Below, piece after piece: positions 16,943-25,597 of a stretch of 64,000 bases of DNA (position 1 is the stretch's first letter; each line of letters begins with the position of its first letter). Under the pieces are notes generated by a model, which saw nothing but the letters and a program-made list of their open reading frames with translations, searched no databases and was not told the origin of the DNA. The position numbers and the translations under genes were made by a program. Origin of the DNA: Thermoanaerobaculales bacterium (GTDB lineage Bacteria; Acidobacteriota; Thermoanaerobaculia; Thermoanaerobaculales; Sulfomarinibacteraceae); assembly GCA_035358815.1 (NCBI GenBank), contig DAOPQC010000002.1, forward strand, positions 123,206 to 187,205. The letters run 5' to 3'.

Positions 16943-17524
16943 CTACTCGACGCTGAAGCTCTGCAGCTCGACCGGGACGATGGTGAAGTTGAAGTTCGGC
17001 CCGAAGCGGCCGAACGAGGTCGTGTTGCCCGCCGGGTAGACGAACCCGAGCTCCCCCGCAGCCGGGTAGACCGACTGGACCCACGTCACCTCCGGCGCCG
17101 TCGTCATCGACGATGCACCCGAGATGTAGTAGTCGGTGCCGCCCGCGACGTACAGCGCGCCGATGGTGTAGGTCTCGCCAGGGTTCAGCACCACCGGGGT
17201 GATCGCGTTGTAGGTCCACTGGCCGAGCGGCGTGCCGGTCGCGGGATCGACCGTGACCGAGGCGATCAGCATCTGGCTGCCGTCCCAGATCCCGACCTGG
17301 TGGGGCGTGTCGAGACCACCGACGGAGTCGGCGTTCCACACCCCCAGGTCGAAGACCTGTAGTGGGCTCGACACCGTGAACCGGAAGCCGACCACGTCGC
17401 CGGCCACACTGGGGCTGTAATACGAGCTGTACGGGGTTCCCCCGGAGAAGCCGGTGATGGCCTGCGCCCACGCCCCGGAGGCACCCAACGCCAGGATGAC
17501 CCCTACCAGAAACGCTCGCCGCAT
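16943..17524 (-). CDS. exported DUF4082-like protein with PVELQSF tail
   Basis: 193 residues with a clear signal peptide (MRRAFLVGVILALGASGAWA). The body is a beta-rich domain (VGFRFTVSSPLQVFDLGVW, HQVGIWD, VVLNPGETYTIGALY) resembling DUF4082-type surface domains. It ends abruptly in VPVELQSFSVE, a tail shared with the protein at 21082-21813. AAGGAGG lies seven bases before the ATG at 17524. Function unknown; secretion is well supported. Confidence 0.75.
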   Translation of the reverse strand: MRRAFLVGVILALGASGAWAQAITGFSGGTPYSSYYSPSVAGDVVGFRFTVSSPLQVFDLGVWNADSVGGLDTPHQVGIWDGSQMLIASVTVDPATGTPLGQWTYNAITPVVLNPGETYTIGALYVAGGTDYYISGASSMTTAPEVTWVQSVYPAAGELGFVYPAGNTTSFGRFGPNFNFTIVPVELQSFSVE

Positions 17525-17792
17525 CGTCGCCCTCCTTCGTCCAGTCCTGTCACCTGCCATGGCCTTTCGGGTGGATCACAATCTCAGAATGTGCTCCGCT
17601 GGCGGTCGGTTGTCAAGTGCCTCGAGGGCGGCGGCTGATGCGACAGCGGCACGAGCGGGCGCCGGCCCCCTGTCGGCGCAACCACACGCGGGCGCCAACC
17701 CGGGCCGGTCACCGTCGCCGCCGACGCGGCCGCTGCCAGCCGGCAGGCGCGGCGAGCACGCTCGCCGGCGCCCGAGAACGCGAGAGCGGACG

Positions 17793-19454
17793 TCACCCCC
17801 TGGGGCCGCCCTGCGCGTCCGGCGCAGCCGCCGGCGCCGAGTACCACTGCTCCTTCGGCACCACCTTGGGGACCTCGGGATCGCCCTCGTAGGCCGGGGT
17901 CATGATCTGGACGTTGTACTCGTTGAACACGTCCAGGATGTTGCGGTGCAGAGCGCTGTAGAGCGGTCCCATGCGCTGGGCGTCGCTGCAATGGGCGTTG
18001 ATCTCATAGGTCACGCAGAAGTCGCCAAGCTGTTTCTGGAGGACGAACGGGTGCGGCTCATGCAGAATGCCCTCGGTCCGCTCCGCGGCCATCAGGAGCA
18101 TCGCCTCCACCTGACGCCACGGGGTCTCGTAGCCGATCCCGACCGTGGTGTGCAGGATCAGCCCGTGCTCGCGCGCGTAGGCGCTGTAGTTGGTGACCTC
18201 GCTGCCCAGGACCACCGAGTTGGGGACGACCACGTCCTCGTTCTTCGGGGTCCGGATGTTGGTCACCTGCAGCCGGACCGCGGTCACGTCGCCGAGAACG
18301 TCGCCGATCCGGACCCGGTCGCCGACTCGGTAGGCGCGCCGGTAGATCATGGTGTAGCCGGCGATCAGATTCGCGATGATCGACGAGGAACCGAGGGATA
18401 ACATGACGCCTGCGAACAGCGAGATCCCCTTGAAGGCGGCGCTCTGCGAGCCCGGGATGTAGGGATAGGCGACGACAAGCCCGAACGCGACCAGCGCCAG
18501 GCGCACGATCTTGTAGGTCGGCGCTGCCCAATCCGGGTCGAAGTTGCCAAACGTCAGCGTGCCTCGGCCCAGCGCCTCGTAGAACAGCCGGACCAGCTTG
18601 ATGACCCAGCGCAGGACGACGATCAGGATGGCAAGGAAGATCAGGTTCGGGATCGCGGCCAGCACCGCGTCGCCCATGGTCTGGAGCGGGCCGACGATCC
18701 AGTCGGCAAGCCGCAGGTGAATCCAGCGCGTCGACGGGAAGAGGCCGAGGACGTGCTGCAGGTAGAAGAAGACGAAGATCACGATGACGGAGTTGCGCAG
18801 CGTGCGCAGCGCGGTCCGGACCGCGCTGCCGACGTCCTCGACCCGCACCAGCTTCAGCGGCTCGACTTTGAGCCTCTGGATACGACTGTGGATCCGCTCC
18901 GTGATCCGGGCGTCGAGCCGGCGGCGCAGGACGATCACGAAGGCGATGGCGACGATCAGCGCCAGGGTGGCGACCAGTGCCTCCCCGACCCCGGCCAGGA
19001 TCGCCTCCCGCGTCCGCGCGCTGCGGTACGCCGTGATCGCCTCACGGATCCGACCCTGCACCACGATCCCCAGCTCCTGTTTGGACACTCCCTCCAGGGC
19101 GGCGTCGGCGTCGACCAGCATCATCACCCGCGTGTCGCCGGCCATCACGGCGAGGGCGCCGTCGGACTCGACGACGGTGAGGTCCTCGATTCTGAAACCG
19201 GGATCGCGAGCGAGGCTGACGATGCGGTCGGCAATGAGCTTGGCGCGCCTCTGCCCCGGCAGCGCGGCCACGCCGCGCACCGGGAACAGCGCCACGCCGT
19301 CGACCTCGACGATCCCTCGGTCGACCGGAGCCTCCAGCACGACTGCCGCCTCGTCGGCCGCGTCAGCGGCACCGACCGCGGACGGCAGACAGACGGCCGC
19401 CGCCACCAGGAGCAGCATGAGCACGAATCGCCGTTGTTTCGTTGCCACTCTCAT
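17793..19454 (-). CDS. MscS-family mechanosensitive ion channel
   Basis: 553 residues. A signal peptide (about 10-32) leads into a ~130-residue periplasmic domain, then about five membrane helices (from residue 165) and the MscS core: pore-helix region SLFAGVMLSLGSSSIIANLIAGY, beta domain YRVGDRVRIGDVLGDVTAV and cytoplasmic part VVVPNSVVLGSEVTNYS. It should release solutes on hypo-osmotic shock. Start at 19454 (GGAGGG upstream); a 128-residue in-frame extension has no coding character. Confidence 0.88.
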   Translation of the reverse strand: MRVATKQRRFVLMLLLVAAAVCLPSAVGAADAADEAAVVLEAPVDRGIVEVDGVALFPVRGVAALPGQRRAKLIADRIVSLARDPGFRIEDLTVVESDGALAVMAGDTRVMMLVDADAALEGVSKQELGIVVQGRIREAITAYRSARTREAILAGVGEALVATLALIVAIAFVIVLRRRLDARITERIHSRIQRLKVEPLKLVRVEDVGSAVRTALRTLRNSVIVIFVFFYLQHVLGLFPSTRWIHLRLADWIVGPLQTMGDAVLAAIPNLIFLAILIVVLRWVIKLVRLFYEALGRGTLTFGNFDPDWAAPTYKIVRLALVAFGLVVAYPYIPGSQSAAFKGISLFAGVMLSLGSSSIIANLIAGYTMIYRRAYRVGDRVRIGDVLGDVTAVRLQVTNIRTPKNEDVVVPNSVVLGSEVTNYSAYAREHGLILHTTVGIGYETPWRQVEAMLLMAAERTEGILHEPHPFVLQKQLGDFCVTYEINAHCSDAQRMGPLYSALHRNILDVFNEYNVQIMTPAYEGDPEVPKVVPKEQWYSAPAAAPDAQGGPRG

Positions 19455-19889
19455 CGCATGCCCTCCGCTGCCGCGCGATCCCGTCACGATGATACGGTCA
19501 GTCGGGGGGATTCTAGCTTCTCCGGGCGCCGTCGCGCCGCTCCGGAGTATTGCGGTGCCGGTCCTGATGACCCCGCCAGAACGCTCGCGCTCGCGGCCGT
19601 GATCGCACTCACCTGGGCGGTTCGCTCCGGCCAGCTCGACGATCTCGAGACGCCGGGGCAGCGGATCATCGGCGACGACGGCGCGCCCCTCCCCCCTCCC
19701 GGCCCACGTGACGCACCGGCGGTTGATGGTGGCACGCGTCCCCCTCCCGCGAACCGACGGCGCCAGTCCTGTCGACAGAAGGTAGTCCTGTGTCGTCTCT
19801 CCCCACAGCCCGCGTGTCTCATCGATCTCGTCTGGCATGGCCCACCCGTCACCTCCGCCTCTATCCAGGAGAGCGGTGAGAAACGCGGG
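19455..19889. other. intergenic region with no recognised feature
   Basis: 435 bases between the mscS start and the queA stop. I see no gene, repeat or convincing promoter beyond the Shine-Dalgarno of mscS. Confidence 0.5.
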
Positions 19890-20918
19890 CTACACAATCA
19901 GCATCGCGTCGCCGTAGGAGTAGAAGCGGTAGCGCTCGGCGATCGCCTTCCGGTAGGCCGCCAGCACCCGCTCCCGCCCGGCGAAGGCCGACACCATCAT
20001 CAGCAGGGTCGATCGCGGCAGGTGGAAGTTGGTCAGCAGGGCGCCGCAGCCGCGGAACTCGAAGCCCGGCGTGATGAAGAGCTCGGTCCACGCCGCACCC
20101 GGCCGGACCCGTCCGCCGCCGGCAGCCAACGCGCCCTCGAGCGCCCGCACCGTGGTGGTGCCGACGCAGGCCACGCGGCGGCCCGCGTCGAGCGCCCGGT
20201 TCACGGCGCCCGCCGCTTCGTCGGAGAAGCGGTACCACTCGCCGTGCATCCGATGGTCTTCGACCTTCTCGACCTGCACCGGCCGGAAGGTGCCGAGGCC
20301 GACGTGGAGCGTCACGAAGGCGAGCTCGACGCCCCGCTCGCGGATCTGCTCGATGAGCGCATCGTCGAAGTGGAGGCCCGCGGTGGGCGCGGCCACCGCG
20401 CCGGGCTCGCGGGCGTAGACAGTCTGGTAGCGGGCCCGATCCTCGTCGGTCGCCCCGGCCGGCCGCTCGATGTACGGCGGCAGCGGCGCCTCGCCGAGCC
20501 GGTCGAGGCGCTCGAGATCGAGCGGCGGTGAGAAGCGCACCAGCCACCGCCCCTCCTCGAGCCGCTCCGCCGGCCGGCACGTGGAGCCGTCGGCCAGCAG
20601 CAGGGCCTCGTCGCGCCGCGCCCGCGCGGCCGGCCTCACGAGCGCCTCCCAGGTCGCCTCGCCGTCCCGCCGCAGGAGCAGCAGCTCGAAGCGCCGCCCG
20701 GTCGGCCGCCGGACGTACAGGCGGGCCGGAATCACCCGCGTGTCGTTGAGCAGCAGCAGGTCCGGCGCTGCGAGCCGCCCGACAATGTCCGCGATCCACG
20801 AGTGCTCGATCGCGCCCGTCGTCCGATCGAGCACCAGCATCCGGGAGGCGCCCCGCTCCGCCGCGTGCTGGGCGATCAGCTCCTGCGGCAGCTCGTAGTC
20901 GAAGTCCGAGACCCGCAC
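19890..20918 (-). CDS. queA: S-adenosylmethionine:tRNA ribosyltransferase-isomerase
   Basis: 342 residues, full length for QueA, which transfers and isomerises the ribosyl part of SAM onto 7-aminomethyl-7-deazaguanine tRNA to give epoxyqueuosine. Landmarks are FDYELPQELIAQHPxxxR-type start, LLLLNDTRVIPARL, PTAGLHFD, VTLHVGLGTFRPV and TNFHLPRSTLLMMVSAFAG. Start is GTG at 20918. A TAACCT box (20925-20930, minus strand) six bases upstream suggests a leaderless transcript. Confidence 0.95.
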   Translation of the reverse strand: MRVSDFDYELPQELIAQHAAERGASRMLVLDRTTGAIEHSWIADIVGRLAAPDLLLLNDTRVIPARLYVRRPTGRRFELLLLRRDGEATWEALVRPAARARRDEALLLADGSTCRPAERLEEGRWLVRFSPPLDLERLDRLGEAPLPPYIERPAGATDEDRARYQTVYAREPGAVAAPTAGLHFDDALIEQIRERGVELAFVTLHVGLGTFRPVQVEKVEDHRMHGEWYRFSDEAAGAVNRALDAGRRVACVGTTTVRALEGALAAGGGRVRPGAAWTELFITPGFEFRGCGALLTNFHLPRSTLLMMVSAFAGRERVLAAYRKAIAERYRFYSYGDAMLIV

Positions 20919-20924
20919 GGACGA

Positions 20925-20930
20925 AGGTTA
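20925..20930 (-). promoter_or_regulatory. -10 box for leaderless queA mRNA
   Basis: TAACCT on the minus strand ends six bases before the GTG start. No Shine-Dalgarno is present, which fits leaderless translation. Confidence 0.4.
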
Positions 20931-21002
20931 CACGACCCGGCGAGCCCGCCGTTCAACGCCGGCAATCTCGACGGGAGTTCACGGCGGGGTCCGACCTGGT
21001 GC

Positions 21003-21008
21003 TACACT
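21003..21008 (+). promoter_or_regulatory. -10 box upstream of the exported protein gene
   Basis: TACACT lies 73 bases before the GTG at 21082. A weak TTCACG-like -35 is about 19 bases upstream. Confidence 0.35.
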
Positions 21009-21081
21009 GCGCGTGAAGAAACAACGTGCGCGGGCGGAGCACTGGCTCTGCCATTACAAAACGAAGGGGGGAGATCGCACC

Positions 21082-21813
21082 GTGAAGAACGTTGTGGTGT
21101 TCCTCGCCGTTCTGTGCGTCGTCGCGGTTCCTGGGATTGTCGGCGGCCAGGACACCCTTTCCGCCACCTCGGCCCGCCCGGGGGCGAACGCCGTCCCCAG
21201 CACCCCCCAGACGATAGGTCCCGGGGAGGCCGAGAACTTCTACACCGACCGAGCTACCTTCCAGTCTGCCAACCCCGGCCTGGCGCTCGAGGATTTCGAG
21301 ACGTCCCTCTACCCGCCGGGCAGCGGAGTTCTCACGTCGTGCCCCCAGCCCGCAAGCTCCGCCGGCTCGTCCGGCTGCTACAACCCGCACGAGCTGCTGC
21401 CCGGCTTCAGCATGACCTCGCCGGGCGCCGACCTTCCCGGTCAGGAGCTCGTGATCCTCGATGGCGCGGGCGGCTGGGGCACCCCGCCGGGCGTGATCCT
21501 CGGCTCCAACACCTTCACCGCCTCGACCCGCGTCGACTTCGACCCGCCGGTCGCCGCCGCGGGCTTCGACGTCGTCACCTTGGTCATCGGCAACCCGGTC
21601 AACATCACCATCTACGATGCAGCGGGCGACCCGATCAACGGCCAGACCGGCGTTCCGGGTGGTGGGCAGGGCTCGTTCTGGGGCGTCGACTCCGACACGC
21701 CGATAGCGGCCGTCGAGATCATCGACCCGACCTTGGCTGACGTCGAGCTGCTCGACGACATGGAGTTCGGCGACCCGATTCCGGTCGAGCTGCAGAGCTT
21801 CAACGTGGAGTGA
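21082..21813 (+). CDS. exported protein with PVELQSF tail
   Basis: 243 residues starting at GTG, after GGGGGGAG. A signal peptide (about 1-22, VVGGQ end) is followed by FYTDRATFQSANPGLALEDF, a start-of-domain pattern also seen in the protein at 61786-62451. The rest is a beta-rich anchor-type domain with no catalytic motif. It ends in IPVELQSFNVE, matching the tail of 16943-17524. Function unknown; likely surface or secreted. Confidence 0.7.
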   Translation: MKNVVVFLAVLCVVAVPGIVGGQDTLSATSARPGANAVPSTPQTIGPGEAENFYTDRATFQSANPGLALEDFETSLYPPGSGVLTSCPQPASSAGSSGCYNPHELLPGFSMTSPGADLPGQELVILDGAGGWGTPPGVILGSNTFTASTRVDFDPPVAAAGFDVVTLVIGNPVNITIYDAAGDPINGQTGVPGGGQGSFWGVDSDTPIAAVEIIDPTLADVELLDDMEFGDPIPVELQSFNVE

Positions 21814-21867
21814 ACAACGAGCCCCGGCCCCCACGGCGCTGCGGCACGAACCAAACCTGGTCGATCG

Positions 21868-21894
21868 ACCGCCCGGCGCGCTGCGCCGGGCGGT
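21868..21894 (+). terminator. strong hairpin terminator
   Basis: A perfect 12-base inverted repeat (ACCGCCCGGCGC and its complement, 3-base loop) followed by TCTTCG, 54 bases after the stop at 21813. Confidence 0.75.
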
Positions 21895-21939
21895 TCTTCG
21901 TCGGCCCGCCAGGGTCAGATCATGTCCCGGCAGCACCGC

Positions 21940-22112
21940 CCCCGAGATCCCAGATCCTGTGTGGGGAGGATCTGAGGGCTGGAGGCGCCGTCATCCAAGG
22001 GTTCTGATCTCGTCGCTGTGGCCGTGGCGGGGCGGTGGGTGCCACGAGGTGCGTCGTTCTCGGAGACGGATACGGGCGCGGGCACGGAAGCGGATGCGGA
22101 AGCGGCTGGTTC
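21940..22112. repeat. 3'-end repeat and GGAAGCGG-type hexamer tract
   Basis: GAGATCCCAGATCCTG and GGAGGATCTGAGGGCTGG (21943-21982) form an inverted pair. A tract of GGGCGCGGGCACGGAAGCGG units follows at 22073-22110. Nothing else is visible before the glutamine synthetase start at 22213. Confidence 0.6.
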
Positions 22113-22212
22113 GAGAGCCGCTCACTTGAGCCCCCTGCCCCTTGACTTCCTGCGCAGTCCGGCCGAACGTTCTAGCTGCCGCCCCGGGCCCGGGGCCGCT
22201 CGAGGTGACGAC

Positions 22213-23751
22213 ATGACCGACCACGCCGCGCTCGCCAACCCGATGACCCGCCTGCTCGACAAGGACCGCCGCGACTTCACCCGGGCAGACATGCTGCGGG
22301 TGGTGCGCGAGCAGGCGATCGAGCGCCTGACCTTCCACTACACGGGCGTCGACGGCAAGCTGCGCGAGCTCAAGCTGCCCTTCACCGACTACGACCAGGC
22401 CGAGCGGATCCTGGCCGCCGGCGAGCGGGTCGACGGCTCGTCCCTGTTCAAGGGACTGGTCGACGCCTCGTCCTCCGACCTCTACGTCGTGCCGAGCTAC
22501 GCCACCGCCTTCCTGAGCCCGTTCGATCCGCAGAGCCTGGACTTCATCTGCCGGTTCCTCGATCGCGACGGCAACCTGGCGTCGTTCACCCCGGACAACG
22601 TGCTCGCGATCGCCCACCGGCGGTTCCACGACCGGACCGGCCTCGAGCTCCACGCCCTCGGCGAGCTGGAGTTCTTCCTGATCCGCGAGGGCGGCCCCGA
22701 GAACTACAGCGGCCAGCGCCAGATGGGCTACCACGCCTCGTCGCCCTTCTTCAAGGGCGGCGACGTCGTCAACGAGATGGTCCGCCACCTCACCCAGATC
22801 ACCGGTTCGGTCAAGTACGCCCACGCCGAGGTCGGCTACATCGACTCGGTGCGCTCCAACCTGTCGCTGCTGTCCGGCCGCCGCGCCGAGCAGCACGAGA
22901 TCGAGCTGCTGACCCAGCCGATCGAGGAGATGGGCGACATCATGGCGCTCGCCCGCTGGATCGTCCGCAACGTGGCCCATCGCCACGGCATGCTCGCGAC
23001 CTTCGCCCCCAAGATCGAGGAGGGCGTCGCCGGCAACGGCCTCCACTTCCATCTCGAGCTGATCAAGGACGGGCACAACGTCATGACGACCGACGAGGGG
23101 GACCTGTCGGCCGAGGCGCTGCGCCTGATCGGCGGCCTGGTCCAGTACGCCGCGACCCTGTCGGCCTTCGGCAACACGGTGGCGTCCTCGTTCCTGAGGC
23201 TGGTCCCGAACCAGGAGGCGCCGACCCGGATCTGCTGGAGCCACAACAACCGCTCGGCCCTGATCCGGGTTCCCCTCGGCTGGACGGGCAAGACCCACCT
23301 GGCGCAGGTCGTCAACCCGAACGAGCGCGAGGCGTACCACGACCAGCGCGGGCGCCAGACCGTGGAGATCCGGTCGCCCGACGGATCGGCCTCGTTCTAC
23401 CTCCTGCTGGCCGGGATCACCACTGCCGCCGAGTACGGCCTGACCGATCCGGACGCCGTCGAGCTCGCCGCCCGGACCCGCGCCGACGGCAACGTGTTCG
23501 CCGACCGCGAGCTGCTGGCGCGCCTCGAGCCGCTGCCGGCGAGCTGCGTCCAGTGCGCGCGCCTGCTCGGCGAGCGGCGGGCGATGTACGAGGAGTTCGG
23601 CGTCTTCCCGAGGACCATCATCGACCACCAGATCGCGCTGCTGACCCGCGAGAACGACGAGCACCTCAACCGCGAGTTCGCCCAGCTCACCGCCGAGGAG
23701 CGCCTGGTCGCCACCCGCGAGCTGATGCACAAGGACATCCATCGCCACTGA
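22213..23751 (+). CDS. glutamine synthetase family protein
   Basis: 512 residues. The beta-grasp N-domain (FHYTGVDGKLRELKLP, DGSSLFKG) and catalytic barrel are complete: metal-ligand Glu in ELEFFLI and AEVGYID, GNGLHFHLEL, the ammonium/phosphate site NRSALIRVP and VEIRSPDGSASFYLLL. It is longer than GlnA I (about 470), with an extra helical C-terminus. True glutamine synthesis and gamma-glutamyl-amine ligation are both possible. ATG at 22213 follows GAGGTG. The 3'-end repeat starts four bases after its stop. Confidence 0.85.
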   Translation: MTDHAALANPMTRLLDKDRRDFTRADMLRVVREQAIERLTFHYTGVDGKLRELKLPFTDYDQAERILAAGERVDGSSLFKGLVDASSSDLYVVPSYATAFLSPFDPQSLDFICRFLDRDGNLASFTPDNVLAIAHRRFHDRTGLELHALGELEFFLIREGGPENYSGQRQMGYHASSPFFKGGDVVNEMVRHLTQITGSVKYAHAEVGYIDSVRSNLSLLSGRRAEQHEIELLTQPIEEMGDIMALARWIVRNVAHRHGMLATFAPKIEEGVAGNGLHFHLELIKDGHNVMTTDEGDLSAEALRLIGGLVQYAATLSAFGNTVASSFLRLVPNQEAPTRICWSHNNRSALIRVPLGWTGKTHLAQVVNPNEREAYHDQRGRQTVEIRSPDGSASFYLLLAGITTAAEYGLTDPDAVELAARTRADGNVFADRELLARLEPLPASCVQCARLLGERRAMYEEFGVFPRTIIDHQIALLTRENDEHLNREFAQLTAEERLVATRELMHKDIHRH

Positions 23752-23754
23752 GGG

Positions 23755-24035
23755 GCTAGGGAATAGGATCTAGGGAATAGGGTCCGCCGCCCGTTCCCCT
23801 ACCCGTTCCCCTACTCGTTCCCGTTCCCGTTCCCGTTCCCGAAAGCGCCCCCACCCGCTCGTGTCACGGCGCAGTCCGAAGGACGAAGCCGGATCCGCTT
23901 CCGCGCCCGAGCTCGGGTCCGTCCCCGTTCCCGTTCCCGTCCCCGTTCCCGACAGCGGGCGCGCAGGCGAGCAGCGCACCGAGACTGGCACGGGCACGGC
24001 GACGGGGACGGAAATGGGCAGGGAGACAGGCGCGA
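23755..24035. repeat. 3'-end repeat plus CCCGTT hexamer array
   Basis: GGATCTAGGGAATAGGG follows the glutamine synthetase stop. It is followed by two arrays of the hexamer CCCGTT (about 23792-23840 and 23920-23950) and a complementary G-rich stretch. No coding signal. Confidence 0.75.
23854..23910 (+). repeat. dispersed repeat type C, copy 1
   Basis: Contains CCGCTCGTGTCACGGCG then GGACGAAGCCGGATCCG. A near copy lies at 43797-43850 and a diverged inverted copy at 55592-55636. Confidence 0.6.
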
Positions 24036-24056
24036 GCGGACTGCCGGCGAGCCCCT

Positions 24057-24132
24057 AGGAGCCTGTAGGGCATAGGCCCCTGTGTGCGCTCCTGATGTGG
24101 ATCGTGTTGTTGGCCTCTGCCCACAGGCTCCT
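24057..24132. repeat. 76-base palindromic element
   Basis: Arms AGGAGCCTGTAGGGC (24057-24071) and GCCCACAGGCTCCT (24119-24132) are complementary apart from one extra base. A second, 9-base perfect hairpin (GGATGCGCC/GGCGCATCC, 24135-24153) follows at once. Both resemble REP-type elements. Confidence 0.6.
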
Positions 24133-24212
24133 CGGGATGCGCCGGGCGCATCCTGGGACAGTTAAGAGCCATCTCATAATTGACATCTTTGGTTGGGTTG
24201 TTGTCGCGTTAT

Positions 24213-24353
24213 AACGAGGAAGCACGACGCTTCCGCCGCTTCTCGCTACGAGGCCTGCGAAAGGTCCGCGGTGAACAGACCCTCGTGTGCCTGTGCGGCA
24301 ACCTCCTCAAGCTGGTGACTGCCTCCCTGCAGACCGAGCCTGAGCCCGCTTAG
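24213..24353 (+). pseudogene. C-terminal remnant of a DDE transposase
   Basis: An open stretch of 46 codons ending in TAG reads NEEARRFRRFSLRGLRKVRG then EQTLVCLCGNLLKL. This matches the C-terminal end of IS1182/IS5-like transposases (LRGLxKVRGExxLxCLxxNLLKL). No start codon or upstream transposase domain is present, so it is a dead fragment. The flanking GGGACAGTTAAGAGCC near 24154 may be an old terminus. Confidence 0.55.
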
Positions 24354-24431
24354 TGCACCGACCACCCACCACGGCCGCACCGAGTACACTCCGCTCGCCT
24401 ACTCGACGCACCTCAACAGACCAACTACCAG

Positions 24432-24514
24432 AAGGAGTCCGTGCCGCAGTGGCCGTCCGACAACAACTCGCTCAATCACGCCCGCCGAAAAGGCCAATGC
24501 GGTACGAACTTCTA
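24432..24514. repeat. palindromic element, diverged copy, supplies a TAG stop
   Basis: The right arm GTACGAACTTCTA (24502-24514) and the inner AGTGGCCG/AAAGGCCAATGCG blocks match the element at 43119-43203. The left arm is degenerate. On the minus strand its terminal TAG is the stop codon of the gene at 24512-25588. Confidence 0.7.
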
Positions 24515-25588
24515 GGCCATCCCTCCACCGAACCGCCGCTTGAGGCGGTGGCGCAGCGCGGGCGAGGCCACGGCAGCGAGCAGCGCCTCCCGGTCCTGTT
24601 CGTCGAGCCGGCGCGTTGCGGCGAGAGTCGTGGCCGCCCACAGCCGCTCGGACAGTCGCGGCAGCACCTCGAGCAGCGCGATCGCGTCGGTCAATGATGC
24701 GGGCACGCCGGCCTCGAGCAGCCGCTGCAGGGCCCTGCGGCGAGCCCAGCCGGCCGGGAAACACGCGAGCACGGCCTGGAGCTCCTCGAGCCCGGCGGCT
24801 TCGAGCCGGCCGGCCGCCGCGGTCAGCAGCCGCAGCCGGCGCAGCAGCGAGCTCTCGGCGCCGAGCTGGCTCGCGAGCCCGGCGGCCGACGGGAGACCGG
24901 AAGCCGTGCCCACCGCAGCGTAGCCCGGCAGCAGCGCAGCGTCGCTTCGGGAAGGAAACGCCTCCGCGATGTCTCGCGCCCCCGACCACTCCGGCGGGGC
25001 CGGTCGCCGGCGCGCCGTGGCCGGCGCTGGGCGCACGACGGCGGGTTCGCCGACCTCCGGGCGCTCAGCGAGGGGCGCCTGCGCGGGCTCGCCGCCGGCT
25101 CCCGGGACGGCGGCCGTGGACGGCTCCAGCCGCAGCGTGGGCTCGGGGGCGGGCGCCGGCGGGGCCTCCTGCTCCGCCTCCGCCTCGCGTGCGGGCTCGC
25201 CGGACGGCTCGGGCTCGCGCGTGCCCGGCGCCTCGCCCTCGACGAGAATCTCCGAGACCGTGTCGAGGAGCTCGCCAGCGGCCGCGCCGCGCCGCTCCGG
25301 CCGGACCAGGCCGCGGACGCTGTCGAGCACGACCGCGGGATCGGACTGCTCGGCACGGTGGAGCATGCTCAGCAGGTTGGACGGCGACATACCGCCGCGG
25401 TGGGCGAGCTGCTCGATCAGCTCCTCCGCGCCGTCGAAGCCGAGCTCCCGGGCCAGGCGCCTGCGATCGTCGGGGGACAGCTTCCTGACGCTGCGCCAGC
25501 CACGCGCCAGCAGCTTGAGGCGCTCGATGGGGCTGCCGCTGTTCCGGATCTGGTGGAGCAGCCACACCAGCTCTTCCGACGTGGCCAC
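24512..25588 (-). CDS. uncharacterised flotillin-linked protein
   Basis: 358 residues. I do not recognise a family. An N-terminal helical domain (about 1-115, MATSEELVWLLHQIRNSG start) is joined by a Pro/Ala/Glu-rich linker (about 120-205) to a second helical domain (about 215-355) rich in Leu/Ala/Arg. No signal peptide or membrane helix. GTG start at 25588; its TAGGAGG overlaps the flotillin stop, so the two genes are one operon. The TAG stop comes from a palindromic repeat. A cytoplasmic partner of the flotillin is a reasonable inference. Confidence 0.75.
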   Translation of the reverse strand: MATSEELVWLLHQIRNSGSPIERLKLLARGWRSVRKLSPDDRRRLARELGFDGAEELIEQLAHRGGMSPSNLLSMLHRAEQSDPAVVLDSVRGLVRPERRGAAAGELLDTVSEILVEGEAPGTREPEPSGEPAREAEAEQEAPPAPAPEPTLRLEPSTAAVPGAGGEPAQAPLAERPEVGEPAVVRPAPATARRRPAPPEWSGARDIAEAFPSRSDAALLPGYAAVGTASGLPSAAGLASQLGAESSLLRRLRLLTAAAGRLEAAGLEELQAVLACFPAGWARRRALQRLLEAGVPASLTDAIALLEVLPRLSERLWAATTLAATRRLDEQDREALLAAVASPALRHRLKRRFGGGMA

Positions 25589-25597
25589 CGCGCCCTC

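Noticed and set aside
22100..22130. Possible tRNA T-arm (GGTTCGAGA within an AGCGGCT/AGCCGCT stem)
   Set aside because: No acceptor stem, anticodon arm or CCA-side complement surrounds it; it is part of a hexamer repeat.
23792..23990. CRISPR-like appearance of repeated CCCGTT units
   Set aside because: Repeats are six bases, contiguous and without spacers, and there are no cas genes; this is a microsatellite-type array.
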